A stretch of 10,233 nt of DNA from UBA12276 sp041476285 (GTDB taxonomy: Archaea > Micrarchaeota > Micrarchaeia > Micrarchaeales > Micrarchaeaceae): the NCBI GenBank assembly GCA_041476285.1, contig JBGOTD010000026.1, forward strand, positions 1 to 10,233, read 5' to 3'. Shown here one piece after another: positions 1 through 7,349 of this stretch. Each line of letters begins with the position of its first letter. Position 1 is the first letter of the stretch. A program made the translations under genes and the position numbers. The notes under the pieces were generated by a model that saw only the letters and a list, made by a program, of their open reading frames with translations, made no database searches and had not been told where the DNA came from.

Positions 1-686
1 ATGCTCTCAAAAAAGATCCTCTTGCTTATTTTTTTCAACATGCCTGACGACTCTGCATAAAGTTTGACATCCTCCCTTGTAAATCCGGGCCCCGCAACAA
101 CTACTGTATCCACCACCATCTCGCTAACTATCTTAATTATTGATTCGTAATATTTCTTCTGCTGCTCCTGGAAGTCCTTCGGGGTCATTCTCTTGCTCAA
201 TCTGCTGTATATCTCGTTCTTGAACTCAAGCCCATAACCAAGAAGGTATGCCGGCAATGCTTTCTCATCATCAAGAACCACGATGCCAAGTCTCGGTCTC
301 TTCGAATCAGAGACCGCATTCCTCACAACATTAACTATGTAATCATGCCATTCGCTTTTGATTATCTCAAAAACGTCGCCCGGGGCTATGTTGATTGTAT
401 GATAGCTGTTTATCTTTATGTATTCGAGCGGCCTTCCTTCCACTATCTTTCCCAACACCCTTAGCCTCATAGCGTCCTTGTCAAGTTCCGTCTTTTCGGC
501 GCGCAGTGTTATAACTACCTTTTTCAATTCACCCTTGTCGCTTTCGCTTGACTTGAATTTCCTTTCGCTCTCGGATTTTACAAGATCGTTTGCAAATATG
601 ATTCGCTGCGCTGTCCAAAGGTCTTCCAGCGTGTCCACTCTCAGTTTCAAGGAGCCGACATTTTCATAGAATTTTATTATTTTCAT
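1..686 (-). CDS. pelA: Pelota/Dom34 mRNA surveillance protein, 3' end outside window
   Basis: Archaeal Pelota rescues ribosomes stalled on broken or stop-less mRNA; it binds the empty A site with aEF1A and acts with ABCE1 to split the subunits. I translated 228 codons from the ATG at 684-686. The N-terminal Sm-like domain (about 1-125) opens MKIIKFYENVGSLKLRVDT, followed by LEDLWTAQRIIFANDLV, matching the family's 'DDLWHLYNLI..GD', and SYHTINIAPGDVFEI, matching 'xYHTLxVexGxxIxI'. The central eRF1-type domain starts near 133 with RLGIVVLDDEKALPAYLLGYG and reaches VVVAGPGFTREDV near 210. It lacks the GGQ loop of release factor aRF1, as Pelota should. Full-length archaeal Pelota is about 350 residues, so roughly the last 120 (C-terminal domain) lie outside. 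An ATG at 690 is in another frame. A TATA-like box 28 bases upstream suggests a leaderless mRNA and supports this start. Confidence 0.93.
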   Translation of the reverse strand, partial: MKIIKFYENVGSLKLRVDTLEDLWTAQRIIFANDLVKSESERKFKSSESDKGELKKVVITLRAEKTELDKDAMRLRVLGKIVEGRPLEYIKINSYHTINIAPGDVFEIIKSEWHDYIVNVVRNAVSDSKRPRLGIVVLDDEKALPAYLLGYGLEFKNEIYSRLSKRMTPKDFQEQQKKYYESIIKIVSEMVVDTVVVAGPGFTREDVKLYAESSGMLKKISKRIFFES

Positions 687-710
687 GCATACCATGTGCT
701 AGTCAAGCAC

Positions 711-716
711 TATAAG
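711..716 (-). promoter_or_regulatory. TATA box of pelA
   Basis: On the minus strand the sequence reads CTTATAG, centred about 28 bases before the pelA ATG. Archaeal transcription starts about 25-27 bases downstream of the TATA centre, so the transcript would begin at or within 2 bases of the start codon. No Shine-Dalgarno sequence precedes the ATG, which fits leaderless initiation. The call rests on position and composition only. Confidence 0.5.
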
Positions 717-777
717 TATGCAAACAAAGGATTTAGTAATTTCTTATAGCCACAAATCTCGCAACGTGACTATATGT

Positions 778-1569
778 TCAGCTTCCTGTCCTAAGAAGGA
801 ACCTCTTGTTTATGAGATTCTCTGCCACATCAGGCACTGCAGGATTAAGGTCATTTATCTGGTTTAATGGGATGTTTAACAGCATGCCATTTACAGTATC
901 TATCTTCTTTGAAGGTATATAATCTTCCATAAAGTGGCCTATCCTGTCCATGAGCAATGTAAATTCCACTACGCCATTGCCATGGTTTCTTATCATGCTC
1001 TTAAGGTCATCCATATCTTTTGAATACTTTTTATTTTTTCCTCTTTCCAACCAGGTATTGTATTTCATTATCATCAATACCTCTAGTTTTGGCACTGTAA
1101 ATTCAATGTCTCCTATTCTGATAGATTCTGTCTCCTTGAAGACCGCATCCATTGGTACAGGAATTATGCCACCTATGGTCCTGCTCGAGTTTGCTATTGC
1201 GCTTTTTGTGCGATAATAAGGGTAATAGAGATCTAGCTCTATGTCGCTTGTCATTGAACCGGAATGATAGAATAGCTTTGGTCTTACTATGCTGTTAACA
1301 TCACCAGAGCATTCGAAGTACTCGTTTGAAGAGGATTCCTTGGTTGGCAACCTGTTAAAGTCCTCATTTGTCAATTTTCTAGGTATCAGTATGTCTACAT
1401 CGTGCGTTGGTCTTGAGCTCATCAGGCACTGGAGGTTTACTGCTCTGCCACCTATGATAACCACTTTGCCCTCATGCTCATATATGCGCTCGAAATAGGC
1501 TATAGAATCCTTCAGTACGCTTAAGGGTATGTCTACCATTTCGCCTTTTCTCTTCTGCTTGGTTGTCAT
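778..1569 (-). CDS. AbiEii-like nucleotidyltransferase
   Basis: A 263-residue protein of the DNA polymerase beta-like nucleotidyltransferase superfamily, closest by eye to AbiEii/DUF6036-type enzymes. Residues 36-62 contain VVIIGGRAVN and then THDVDIL, the family's GG...DxD signature, with Gly40-Gly41 and the metal-binding Asp57 and Asp59. Asp113 in IELDLYY is a candidate third acid. A later helix, Lys161-Leu...Lys169...Arg176...Lys184-Asp185-x-x-Asp188-Leu, resembles the K/R...KDxxDL motif of AbiEii relatives. Such enzymes transfer NMPs to RNA or protein, and AbiEii proteins are toxins of type IV toxin-antitoxin pairs. No AbiEi-like winged-helix antitoxin gene is next to it, so a toxin role is not supported. 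The substrate is unknown. The ATG at 1569 is preferred because a TATA box lies 27 bases upstream; Met11 is an in-frame alternative. Confidence 0.8.
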   Translation of the reverse strand: MTTKQKRKGEMVDIPLSVLKDSIAYFERIYEHEGKVVIIGGRAVNLQCLMSSRPTHDVDILIPRKLTNEDFNRLPTKESSSNEYFECSGDVNSIVRPKLFYHSGSMTSDIELDLYYPYYRTKSAIANSSRTIGGIIPVPMDAVFKETESIRIGDIEFTVPKLEVLMIMKYNTWLERGKNKKYSKDMDDLKSMIRNHGNGVVEFTLLMDRIGHFMEDYIPSKKIDTVNGMLLNIPLNQINDLNPAVPDVAENLINKRFLLRTGS

Positions 1570-1590
1570 CTATTTATTTGTGGTTTTTAC

Positions 1591-1600
1591 TATATTTAAA
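1591..1600 (-). promoter_or_regulatory. TATA box of the nucleotidyltransferase gene
   Basis: The minus strand reads TTTAAATATA, centred about 27 bases before the ATG at 1569. This predicts a leaderless mRNA starting at about 1570. It gives the gene its own promoter inside the 62-base gap after glyA, so it need not be cotranscribed with glyA. Confidence 0.55.
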
Positions 1601-1631
1601 TGTTGTCAGGAAGGTTTTTAACCCCCATATA

Positions 1632-2978
1632 TCACAATTTTAACCCAGGATATAGCGGAAAAGACTCGCATATGCCTATTACCTGCTCTTTGCAGGTTTT
1701 TAGCGCGGAATTTGATTTGATTTCCTTGTAGAATTTTTTCATGTACTTTTGGCGGTTCTCCTTGTCATTTGGCAATTCGTAATTCTTTATCTCTTTTATT
1801 GCAGCTGCAATATGTCCTGATATTAACTTCATTTGCTCCTCTTTCATACCCCTGGATGTTATCGCTGGCGTGCCAAGTCGTATCCCACTTGGATAAAACG
1901 GGCTGCTCGGTTCTTTTGGTATTGTATTTTTGTTAACTACAATACCTGCTGCATTAAGTGCTTCCTGGGCGAAAACGCCCTTCCCGTTACCAAATGGCGT
2001 CAGATCTATGAGTATCATGTGGTTGTCAGTGCCATTCGTTACGAGCTTTAATCCGTTCTGCATCAGTCCATCTGCAAGTGCCTTTGAGTTTTTTACAATC
2101 TGTGCAGCATACTCCTTGAATTCTGGTTTCGATGCTTCTAACAATGCAACTGCCATTGCTGCTGTTACGTTATCATGTGGCCCTCCCTGAAGTCCTGGAA
2201 ATATTGCCTTGTCTATCTTGTCTGAAAGTTCTGGATCTTTTCTTAATCCCTTTTCTGTTACCATTATCATTGCCCCTCTTGGGCCTCTAAGGGTTTTATG
2301 CGTTGTTGTGGTCACTATATGTGCATATTCTACAGGACTGGTATGTACTTCTCCTGCTACAAGCCCTGCAACGTGCGATATGTCTGCTGCAAGATAAGCA
2401 CCGCATTCATCAGCAATTCTTCCGAATTCCTTGAATGGCAGCTCTCTTGTATAAGCTGTAGCACCAACCCAAATAAGTTTTGGTTTGTTCTCCATTGCAA
2501 GGCGGCTGGCTTCATCTAAATCAATATAACCATCAGCCTTTACATGATACGGTACGCTTCTGAAGAATTCTCCTGTTATGCTGGTCTTCCATCCGTGTGT
2601 CAGGTGTCCGCCATCCGTAAGATTAAGTCCCATTATTGTGTCACCGGGTTTGCACAACGCCGCATATACTGCGAAGTTTGCAGGTGAACCTGAATACGGC
2701 TGCACGTTTGCATGGGGCACTTTGAATAAGCTCTTGGCTCTTTCTATGGCAATGCTTTCAATGCTGTCTATGTATTCATTCCCTCCATAATACCTCTTCT
2801 TCGGGTATCCTTCAGAATATTTGTTGTTTAGTACTGTTCCTAGTGCACTAAGTACGTTTGCGCTTGCAAAATTCTCGGAAGGAATCATCTCAAGGGAATT
2901 GCGCTGCCTTTTCAATTCGTTTTTTATTGCCTTGAATATCTCAGGATCAAAAGGTTTCATGCCACGAAGTGTTCCCAT
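1632..2978 (-). CDS. glyA: Serine hydroxymethyltransferase
   Basis: A PLP-dependent fold-type I enzyme that interconverts serine and glycine and moves a one-carbon unit to a folate or methanopterin carrier; which carrier is used here cannot be read from the sequence. The 448-residue length is typical of short archaeal/bacterial SHMT. Visible motifs are MIPSENFAS (31-39, Glu35), KRYYGGNEYID (61-71, Tyr63/Tyr64), the GGHLTHG loop (123-129), ADISHVAGL (198-206, Asp199 and His202 at the cofactor) and TTTTHKTLRGPRG (223-235), where Lys228 forms the PLP aldimine. IRLGTPAITSRG near the C-terminus holds the usual carboxylate-binding Arg. No key residue is missing. The start at 2978 is supported by a GGGGGT ribosome site 5 bases upstream; Met7 is a weaker alternative. 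It is divergent from the dedA gene and shares its promoter region. Confidence 0.97.
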   Translation of the reverse strand: MGTLRGMKPFDPEIFKAIKNELKRQRNSLEMIPSENFASANVLSALGTVLNNKYSEGYPKKRYYGGNEYIDSIESIAIERAKSLFKVPHANVQPYSGSPANFAVYAALCKPGDTIMGLNLTDGGHLTHGWKTSITGEFFRSVPYHVKADGYIDLDEASRLAMENKPKLIWVGATAYTRELPFKEFGRIADECGAYLAADISHVAGLVAGEVHTSPVEYAHIVTTTTHKTLRGPRGAMIMVTEKGLRKDPELSDKIDKAIFPGLQGGPHDNVTAAMAVALLEASKPEFKEYAAQIVKNSKALADGLMQNGLKLVTNGTDNHMILIDLTPFGNGKGVFAQEALNAAGIVVNKNTIPKEPSSPFYPSGIRLGTPAITSRGMKEEQMKLISGHIAAAIKEIKNYELPNDKENRQKYMKKFYKEIKSNSALKTCKEQVIGICESFPLYPGLKL

Positions 2979-2982
2979 TAAT

Positions 2983-2988
2983 ACCCCC
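2983..2988 (-). promoter_or_regulatory. Shine-Dalgarno site of glyA
   Basis: The minus strand reads TAGGGGGTATTA before the ATG. GGGGGT matches 5 of 6 bases of the archaeal GGAGGT consensus, with 5 bases between the last G and the ATG. The predicted TSS near 2990 would leave a leader of about 12 bases that just includes the site. It favours the ATG at 2978 over Met7. Confidence 0.6.
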
Positions 2989-3012
2989 TAGAATATTTCT
3001 ATGCAGTCAACA

Positions 3013-3020
3013 TTTATAAA
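3013..3020. promoter_or_regulatory. Palindromic TATA box between glyA and dedA
   Basis: TTTATAAA is its own reverse complement. It lies 26 bases (centre to ATG) before the dedA start at 3042 and 38 bases before the glyA start at 2978. It is the only strong TATA-like element I see in the 63-base divergent gap, so it may serve both genes. The spacing predicts a leaderless dedA transcript and a glyA transcript with a 12-base leader. Confidence 0.55.
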
Positions 3021-3041
3021 CTGCTCAGACAAAGCACTATC

Positions 3042-3665
3042 ATGTTCGAGTTAAGCATAATAGGTTTCATGACTTCTCTCATATTCAATTCATACGTCGC
3101 TATAAGTGCTTTCATAAAGGCCTACGGTTACATTGCTATATTCTTTCTTATGGCTCTGGAAAGCTCCACGATACCTGTTCCCAGTGAGGTAGTGCTGCCA
3201 ATTGCGGGTTTGTTTGTTGCAAAGGGTATTCTCAACTTTCCACTTGCGCTGTTTGCCAGCGTTTCTGGAAGCATGATTGGTACAATGATAGATTATGCAA
3301 TAGGGTATTACATAGGCAAGGACATAGTTTACAAGCACCTTAAGTTCTTCCACATAAAGAAGGAAACTCTTGATGCATTTGATGCATGGTTCGATAGGAA
3401 CGGCATTGCATCTGTATTCCTTACAAGGCTTCTGCCCGCAGTCAGAACTGTAGTGAACTTCCCGGCCGGTTTCGCGAAAATGCCTCTAAAGGAATTTTTG
3501 TCCTATACTGCAATAGGGATAATCATATGGGACGTAGTGCTCATCGCGTTTGGATATTATTTCCTGGCGGTTAAAAGCGCAGTTATAGTTTTGGGTGCTA
3601 TTGGCATATTCGCGCTTCTGCTTTACATCATATACAAATTTGCAATGAAGAAAATGAAGAAATAA
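3042..3665 (+). CDS. DedA/VTT-family membrane protein
   Basis: A 207-residue multi-pass membrane protein of the DedA (SNARE-associated/VTT) family. Bacterial and archaeal members are implicated in moving lipid carriers or phospholipids across the membrane. Family marks in order: a hydrophobic segment (about 18-39) ending in LESSTIPVPSEVVLPIAG (39-56, Glu40 and Glu49), the GSMIGTMIDYAIGYYIG re-entrant/TM region (76-92, Asp84), the amphipathic FDRNGIASVFLTRLLPAVR block (117-135) with conserved Arg129, Pro132 and Arg135, then FPAGFAKMPLKEF and two C-terminal TM helices (about 154-175 and 178-200). The tail is strongly basic (KFAMKKMKK), expected on the cytoplasmic side. The ATG at 3042 is chosen because it sits 26 bases after the TATA box, as expected for a leaderless start; ATG 3069 (Met10) is possible. 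The lipid carried is not known. Confidence 0.92.
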   Translation: MFELSIIGFMTSLIFNSYVAISAFIKAYGYIAIFFLMALESSTIPVPSEVVLPIAGLFVAKGILNFPLALFASVSGSMIGTMIDYAIGYYIGKDIVYKHLKFFHIKKETLDAFDAWFDRNGIASVFLTRLLPAVRTVVNFPAGFAKMPLKEFLSYTAIGIIIWDVVLIAFGYYFLAVKSAVIVLGAIGIFALLLYIIYKFAMKKMKK

Positions 3666-3681
3666 GCGCTCCTTAAAGTAG

Positions 3682-3690
3682 ATTTTTATA
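3682..3690 (+). promoter_or_regulatory. T-rich/TATA element before exo5
   Basis: TTTTTATA lies 17-25 bases after the dedA stop. Its TATA part is centred about 29 bases before an ATG at 3716 (and 26 before a GTG at 3713). It could be the promoter of the exo5-alaS-carS unit. The five-T run could also serve as the dedA terminator, since archaeal termination is directed by T tracts. Confidence 0.45.
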
Positions 3691-3711
3691 GTTATTATCC
3701 GAATAGCTATA
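3687..3711. repeat. 10-bp inverted repeat over the exo5 promoter
   Basis: TATAGTTATT, 5 bases, AATAGCTATA: nine of ten positions are perfectly complementary and the tenth is a G-U pair in RNA. The repeat begins in the TATA element and ends near the predicted transcription start. The right arm core ATAGCTAT is a perfect 8-bp palindrome that recurs at 3740-3747. It could be a dimeric repressor operator, or an RNA hairpin ending the dedA transcript. Confidence 0.45.
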
Positions 3712-3715
3712 AGTG

Positions 3716-3787
3716 ATGATTGAGGTAATCGCTGAGCTAATAGCTATGAAGATAAGTAGGCGGGCTGATATTTTACAAGCCATATAA
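3716..3787 (+). CDS. Possible 23-residue upstream ORF
   Basis: An ATG at 3716 (preceded by an in-frame GTG at 3713) opens a 23-codon frame beginning MIEVIAELIAMKISRRADIL and ending in TAA at 3785-3787. The final A of the stop is the first base of the exo5 ATG (TAATG). A TATA element 26-29 bases upstream would put the transcript start at or just before GTG/ATG. The peptide would be a short amphipathic helix with a basic patch (KISRR). It matches no family I know and may be a leader peptide coupled to exo5, a microprotein, or chance. Confidence 0.25.
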   Translation: MIEVIAELIAMKISRRADILQAI

Positions 3788-4668
3788 TGGCAAGGTGTAC
3801 TATGAGTGTATTGAACGATCTGCATAAGAGTAGCATACGAGTTTCAGACATTACGGCACAGTACTGGTGTGAGCGCCAGATGGAATTCAACTACAAATAC
3901 GGCCAGAAGATAACAAAGGAAATAAAAGAGGGAAAGGTGATTCACGAGGAGCTGGAAAGCGAAGTGAATGTGCCTATAATTCTGCAGCCAAAGAACTATG
4001 CAGACGCACTCTACAAGACGATATACACCAGCGCAGAGGCACTAAAAGCACTGAAAACAAACAAGAAAACAAGAGAGGTTCAAATATACGGATCCATAGG
4101 GGGATACACTGTTGTCGGAAAGATAGACCAGCTTGAGATGAGGGACGGTCTGGTCGTGATATCAGAGGACAAAACGAGGGCAAACGGCGCGATACCATCC
4201 AATTCGCAGCAACTGGTGCACAAGATACAGGTATTAATATACAAAAAACTTCTTGACGATCTGAAAGAGGGGCATTATGGTTATAACAATTTTGAGGTCG
4301 CATATCACATAAATTCACTAAAATTAACAGATGAATTCAAAAGACAGCTAGATGCACTCAAAATAGCCGCACCTTTGCAGAACATATCATCAGTTGCGAA
4401 GAACTTCTTTGCCGAACTTAAATCACTTGATGGCATAAGCGACACTCTGCACATACGCTACCTGAACCAATTCACAGGAGAAGAAATAAAACAGCACAGA
4501 TTGGAATATAAAAAGGAAGAGATAAATGAGATAATAAAGTATGTTCTGAAATACTGGAATGGTGAACGTGAATCTGCACCGGTTCCGGAACAGGAAAAAT
4601 GGAAGTGCAACTATTGTGTGTTCTTCGGCAAGGAATGCAAGGTATGGTGGAATCAAAAGGGATTATGA
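3787..4668 (+). CDS. Exo5/DEM1-like Fe-S exonuclease (PD-(D/E)XK)
   Basis: A 293-residue nuclease like eukaryotic EXO5/DEM1, related to Cas4 and AddB: a single-strand DNA exonuclease fold with a 4Fe-4S cluster. The N-terminus RVSDITAQYWCERQMEF (18-34) is the typical Exo5 opening with the first cluster Cys28; GKVIHEELE (49-57) gives active-site His53. GKIDQLE (111-117, Asp114), ISEDKTR (125-131, Glu127-x-Lys129) and QVLIY (148-152, QxxxY) complete the nuclease site. The C-terminal KCNYCVFFGKEC supplies Cys274, Cys277 and Cys284. All four cluster cysteines and the catalytic set are present, so it should be active in repair or replication. No cas gene or CRISPR is near, which argues against a Cas4 role. 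The start is uncertain: ATG 3787 overlaps an upstream stop, while ATG 3802 (Met6) has AAGGTG 4 bases before it. It overlaps alaS by ATGA. Confidence 0.88.
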   Translation: MARCTMSVLNDLHKSSIRVSDITAQYWCERQMEFNYKYGQKITKEIKEGKVIHEELESEVNVPIILQPKNYADALYKTIYTSAEALKALKTNKKTREVQIYGSIGGYTVVGKIDQLEMRDGLVVISEDKTRANGAIPSNSQQLVHKIQVLIYKKLLDDLKEGHYGYNNFEVAYHINSLKLTDEFKRQLDALKIAAPLQNISSVAKNFFAELKSLDGISDTLHIRYLNQFTGEEIKQHRLEYKKEEINEIIKYVLKYWNGERESAPVPEQEKWKCNYCVFFGKECKVWWNQKGL

Positions 4669-7340
4669 TGCTTAGCAAGGATAAATTAAGAGTAGACTTT
4701 TCGAAAGAGCCAGACAAATACTATTCAACAAAATTATTCAACAAAGAGGGGTTCGAAAGAAGGCAATGCAGCATATGTAGCAAGTATTTTTGGGTTGCAG
4801 ATGACTCAAGAAAGACCTGCGGAGATCCTTCGCACGAGCCATACTCATTCATTAAGGATAAAATAAAACCAATATCTTATTCGGAATTCTGGAATAAGTT
4901 CTCAAAAATATTCAAAGACAACGATCATGAAATAATAGAAAGATATCCTGTAGTTAGCAGATGGCGCCAGGACCTGTACTTTACTATAGCAAGCATACAG
5001 GACTTCCAAAGGATCGAGAACGGAAAGATGAATTTCGAATACAATGCAAATCCGCTTCTCGTACCACAGATTTGCATGCGATTCAACGACATACCAAACG
5101 TCGGACTAACCGGCAGGCATCTTACCTCATTCATGATGGCAGGCCAACACGCGTTCAATTATCCAAAAGAGGGTTACTGGAGGGACAGAACAATAGAGTT
5201 GAATTACAAAGTTCTTACCGAACTGGTCGGTGTCAAGAAAAAGAACCTCACATACATAGAGGATGTCTGGGCGATGGGTGATTTTTCCGAGTTTGGTCCT
5301 TGTCTTGAGAGTTTTTCCAACGGTGCAGAACTGGTAAACAGCGTATTTACTCAATTCGAGTATTCGGACGGAAAAACCAGCGAGCTGAAAGGCAAAGTTG
5401 TAGATGTAGGGTGGGGGTTTGATAGGCTATTATGGTTTTACTCCGGTGCTGAAACGGTATCCGACGCAATATTTCCAAAAGAGCTTGAGTACATATACAA
5501 AAGCACCAACATGAAACTGAACAAGAAGCTTTATGCAAAAGTTGCGCCCCAGTTCGGGTCGTTTGATGCGACTGAATCTCGAAATGTAAAGGAGCTCGAA
5601 TTGAAAATGCTTGAAAAGGCAAAGATACCTATTGAGGAATATTATGGAACCATAAAACCGATGCAGGCGGCATATGCGATAGCAGACCATACACGATCAT
5701 TGCTATTTGCCATAAACGATGGTGCATTGCCAAGCAATGTTGGCGGCGGATATAACCTTAGGATCATATTAAGAAGGGTATTCGACTTCATGAATCAGTA
5801 CGAATTTAATTTTGACATAATGAAGCTTATAGAACTTCACGCAAAAGGCCTGAAGCCGATATACAACAAGATAGATGAGAATATCAATGAGATAAATGAT
5901 GTATTCTCAATAGAAAAGAAGCGCTACGACAATACAAAGGAGCAGGCCCTGAGAATCGTAACACAAATAATGACAAAAAATGAGAATCTTACCAATGAAA
6001 AGCTTAAGATCCTCTATGAAAGCAATGGAATAACTCCTGATTTCATAAATGCGGTGGCAGAATCAAAGGGCATAAAGCTGGAAATCCCAGAAGAAGCATA
6101 CAACACACTGATAAAAGGTGAATTTGCAGGAAGGAACAAGGAGAAGAAGACGCTCCAGATAGAAACATCAGATTTGCCAAAGACGGAAAAGCTCTACTAT
6201 AAAGATTTGGCACATGAATCTGATTCAAAAATAATAGGAAATATAGGTGAATTTGTCGTACTCGACAAAACGCCCTTCTATCCTGAGGGCGGTGGCCAGG
6301 AGGCCGACAGAGGAACTATAAAAGGCATTCAGGTAAAGGATGTGCAGAACATAAACGGCGTGGTAGTTCACATATTGGAAAACCCTGTAGAATTCAAAAA
6401 GGGCTCAACGGTACACTGCGTTGTTGACAGGGAAAGAAGAACGAGGGTTACGGCACACCACACAGCTACGCATCTTATAAGTGCGGCGGCACGCGGCATT
6501 CTAGGGAAGCATGCATGGCAGGAGGGTGCTCATAAGGGTCCAAACAAGGCACACATAGACATATCGCATTATGAAAAGCTCAGCGACAAGCAGATACAGG
6601 AGATCGAAGACAAGGCCAACTCGTACATTACCCATGGCATAAAAGTAACCGTACAGGAGCTTAGCAGAAAAGAGGCAGAATCAAAATACGGATTTGCAAT
6701 ATACCAGGGGCATGGCGTTCCGGGAAGCAAGCTTAGGATTGTGCAGGTAAGGGATCTGGATGGCAATCTGATAGATGCCGAGGCATGCGGTGGATTGCAT
6801 CTTGCAGGAATGGAATCAACAGTGGGCCTAATAAAGATAACGAGCTCCTCAAGGATACATGACGGAATCAACAGGATAGAGTTCGTCGCAGGACCAGCAG
6901 CGCAGGAGCACATAGATCAACTGGGTTCCAGCATAGACAGCATATCAAAATCCGCAGGAATAGACAAGGACAAGCTAACTACGGGATTGTCTGCAAAACT
7001 GGAGGAGCTTAAGCTGTACAAGGAGCGATACGAAAATGCAGAGGACTTGCTTAGCAAATATATTGCGGAGGGCCTTGCAAAAAGCTCCGAGAAGGAAATA
7101 ATAAAGGAAATGGACTATGACCGGGCAATGCTAAGGAAGATAGCAACCGTATTTGTTGGGATAAAAAAAGAAAAGGTACTGATGCTTCATAATAAAGAAA
7201 ACCATGCTGTGATAGTTGCCGGTGCGGAATCAAAGGTATCCGCACTGGATTTTGCAAAAAGCTATTCAAAATCCGCAAAGCTTGACTTTAGGGGCGGCGG
7301 ATCAAGAAAGATGGCAGAGGGCAAGCTTGTAAAACTCTAA
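4665..7340 (+). CDS. alaS: Alanyl-tRNA synthetase, archaeal type
   Basis: Attaches alanine to tRNA-Ala and hydrolyses Ser/Gly-tRNA-Ala. 891 residues from ATG 4665 (890 from ATG 4668), normal for archaeal AlaRS. The N-terminal extension has Cys35-x2-Cys38...Cys52 (RRQCSICSKYFW...TCGDP), an archaeal hallmark. The class II core shows the motif 2 region QICMRFNDIPNVGLTGRHL and the motif 3 region VVDVGWGFDRLLW (246-258), where Asp253 replaces the usual Glu of GLER. SNVGGGYNLRIILRR marks the tRNA-recognition region. The editing site is intact: HHTATH (598-603, His599/His603) and CGGLH (708-712, Cys708/His712). A C-terminal DHHA1 remnant ends GGGSRKMAEGKLVKL. The frame stays open to 4599, but sequence before 4665 lies in exo5 and does not look like AlaRS. 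The ATGA overlap with exo5 suggests coupled translation. Confidence 0.97.
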   Translation: MMLSKDKLRVDFSKEPDKYYSTKLFNKEGFERRQCSICSKYFWVADDSRKTCGDPSHEPYSFIKDKIKPISYSEFWNKFSKIFKDNDHEIIERYPVVSRWRQDLYFTIASIQDFQRIENGKMNFEYNANPLLVPQICMRFNDIPNVGLTGRHLTSFMMAGQHAFNYPKEGYWRDRTIELNYKVLTELVGVKKKNLTYIEDVWAMGDFSEFGPCLESFSNGAELVNSVFTQFEYSDGKTSELKGKVVDVGWGFDRLLWFYSGAETVSDAIFPKELEYIYKSTNMKLNKKLYAKVAPQFGSFDATESRNVKELELKMLEKAKIPIEEYYGTIKPMQAAYAIADHTRSLLFAINDGALPSNVGGGYNLRIILRRVFDFMNQYEFNFDIMKLIELHAKGLKPIYNKIDENINEINDVFSIEKKRYDNTKEQALRIVTQIMTKNENLTNEKLKILYESNGITPDFINAVAESKGIKLEIPEEAYNTLIKGEFAGRNKEKKTLQIETSDLPKTEKLYYKDLAHESDSKIIGNIGEFVVLDKTPFYPEGGGQEADRGTIKGIQVKDVQNINGVVVHILENPVEFKKGSTVHCVVDRERRTRVTAHHTATHLISAAARGILGKHAWQEGAHKGPNKAHIDISHYEKLSDKQIQEIEDKANSYITHGIKVTVQELSRKEAESKYGFAIYQGHGVPGSKLRIVQVRDLDGNLIDAEACGGLHLAGMESTVGLIKITSSSRIHDGINRIEFVAGPAAQEHIDQLGSSIDSISKSAGIDKDKLTTGLSAKLEELKLYKERYENAEDLLSKYIAEGLAKSSEKEIIKEMDYDRAMLRKIATVFVGIKKEKVLMLHNKENHAVIVAGAESKVSALDFAKSYSKSAKLDFRGGGSRKMAEGKLVKL

Positions 7341-7349
7341 AGTGGTCTC

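Noticed and set aside
1612..1625. GGTT-AAA-AACC mini-hairpin after glyA as a terminator
   Set aside because: The stem is only 4 bp, and on the glyA strand it is not followed by a T run, so it is not a credible terminator.
3666..3786. tRNA or other structured RNA gene in the largest gap
   Set aside because: I find no T-loop (GGTTCGA-like) or acceptor-stem pairing. The only structure is the short inverted repeat, and the gap holds a promoter and a short reading frame.
3974..4318. 114-residue open frame on the minus strand inside exo5
   Set aside because: It is antisense to the conserved nuclease motifs, with no recognisable domain, promoter or ribosome site.
4599..4664. Earlier AlaRS start giving a 913-residue protein
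   Set aside because: The extra 22 residues are an out-of-frame reading of the exo5 cysteine-cluster region and do not resemble AlaRS. ATG 4665/4668 in the ATGA overlap fits the family length.
3787..4668. Cas4, hence a CRISPR-Cas locus
   Set aside because: The Fe-S PD-(D/E)XK layout is shared with Cas4, but the N-terminal VSDITAQYWCE block is Exo5-like. There is no other cas gene and no repeat-spacer array in the window.
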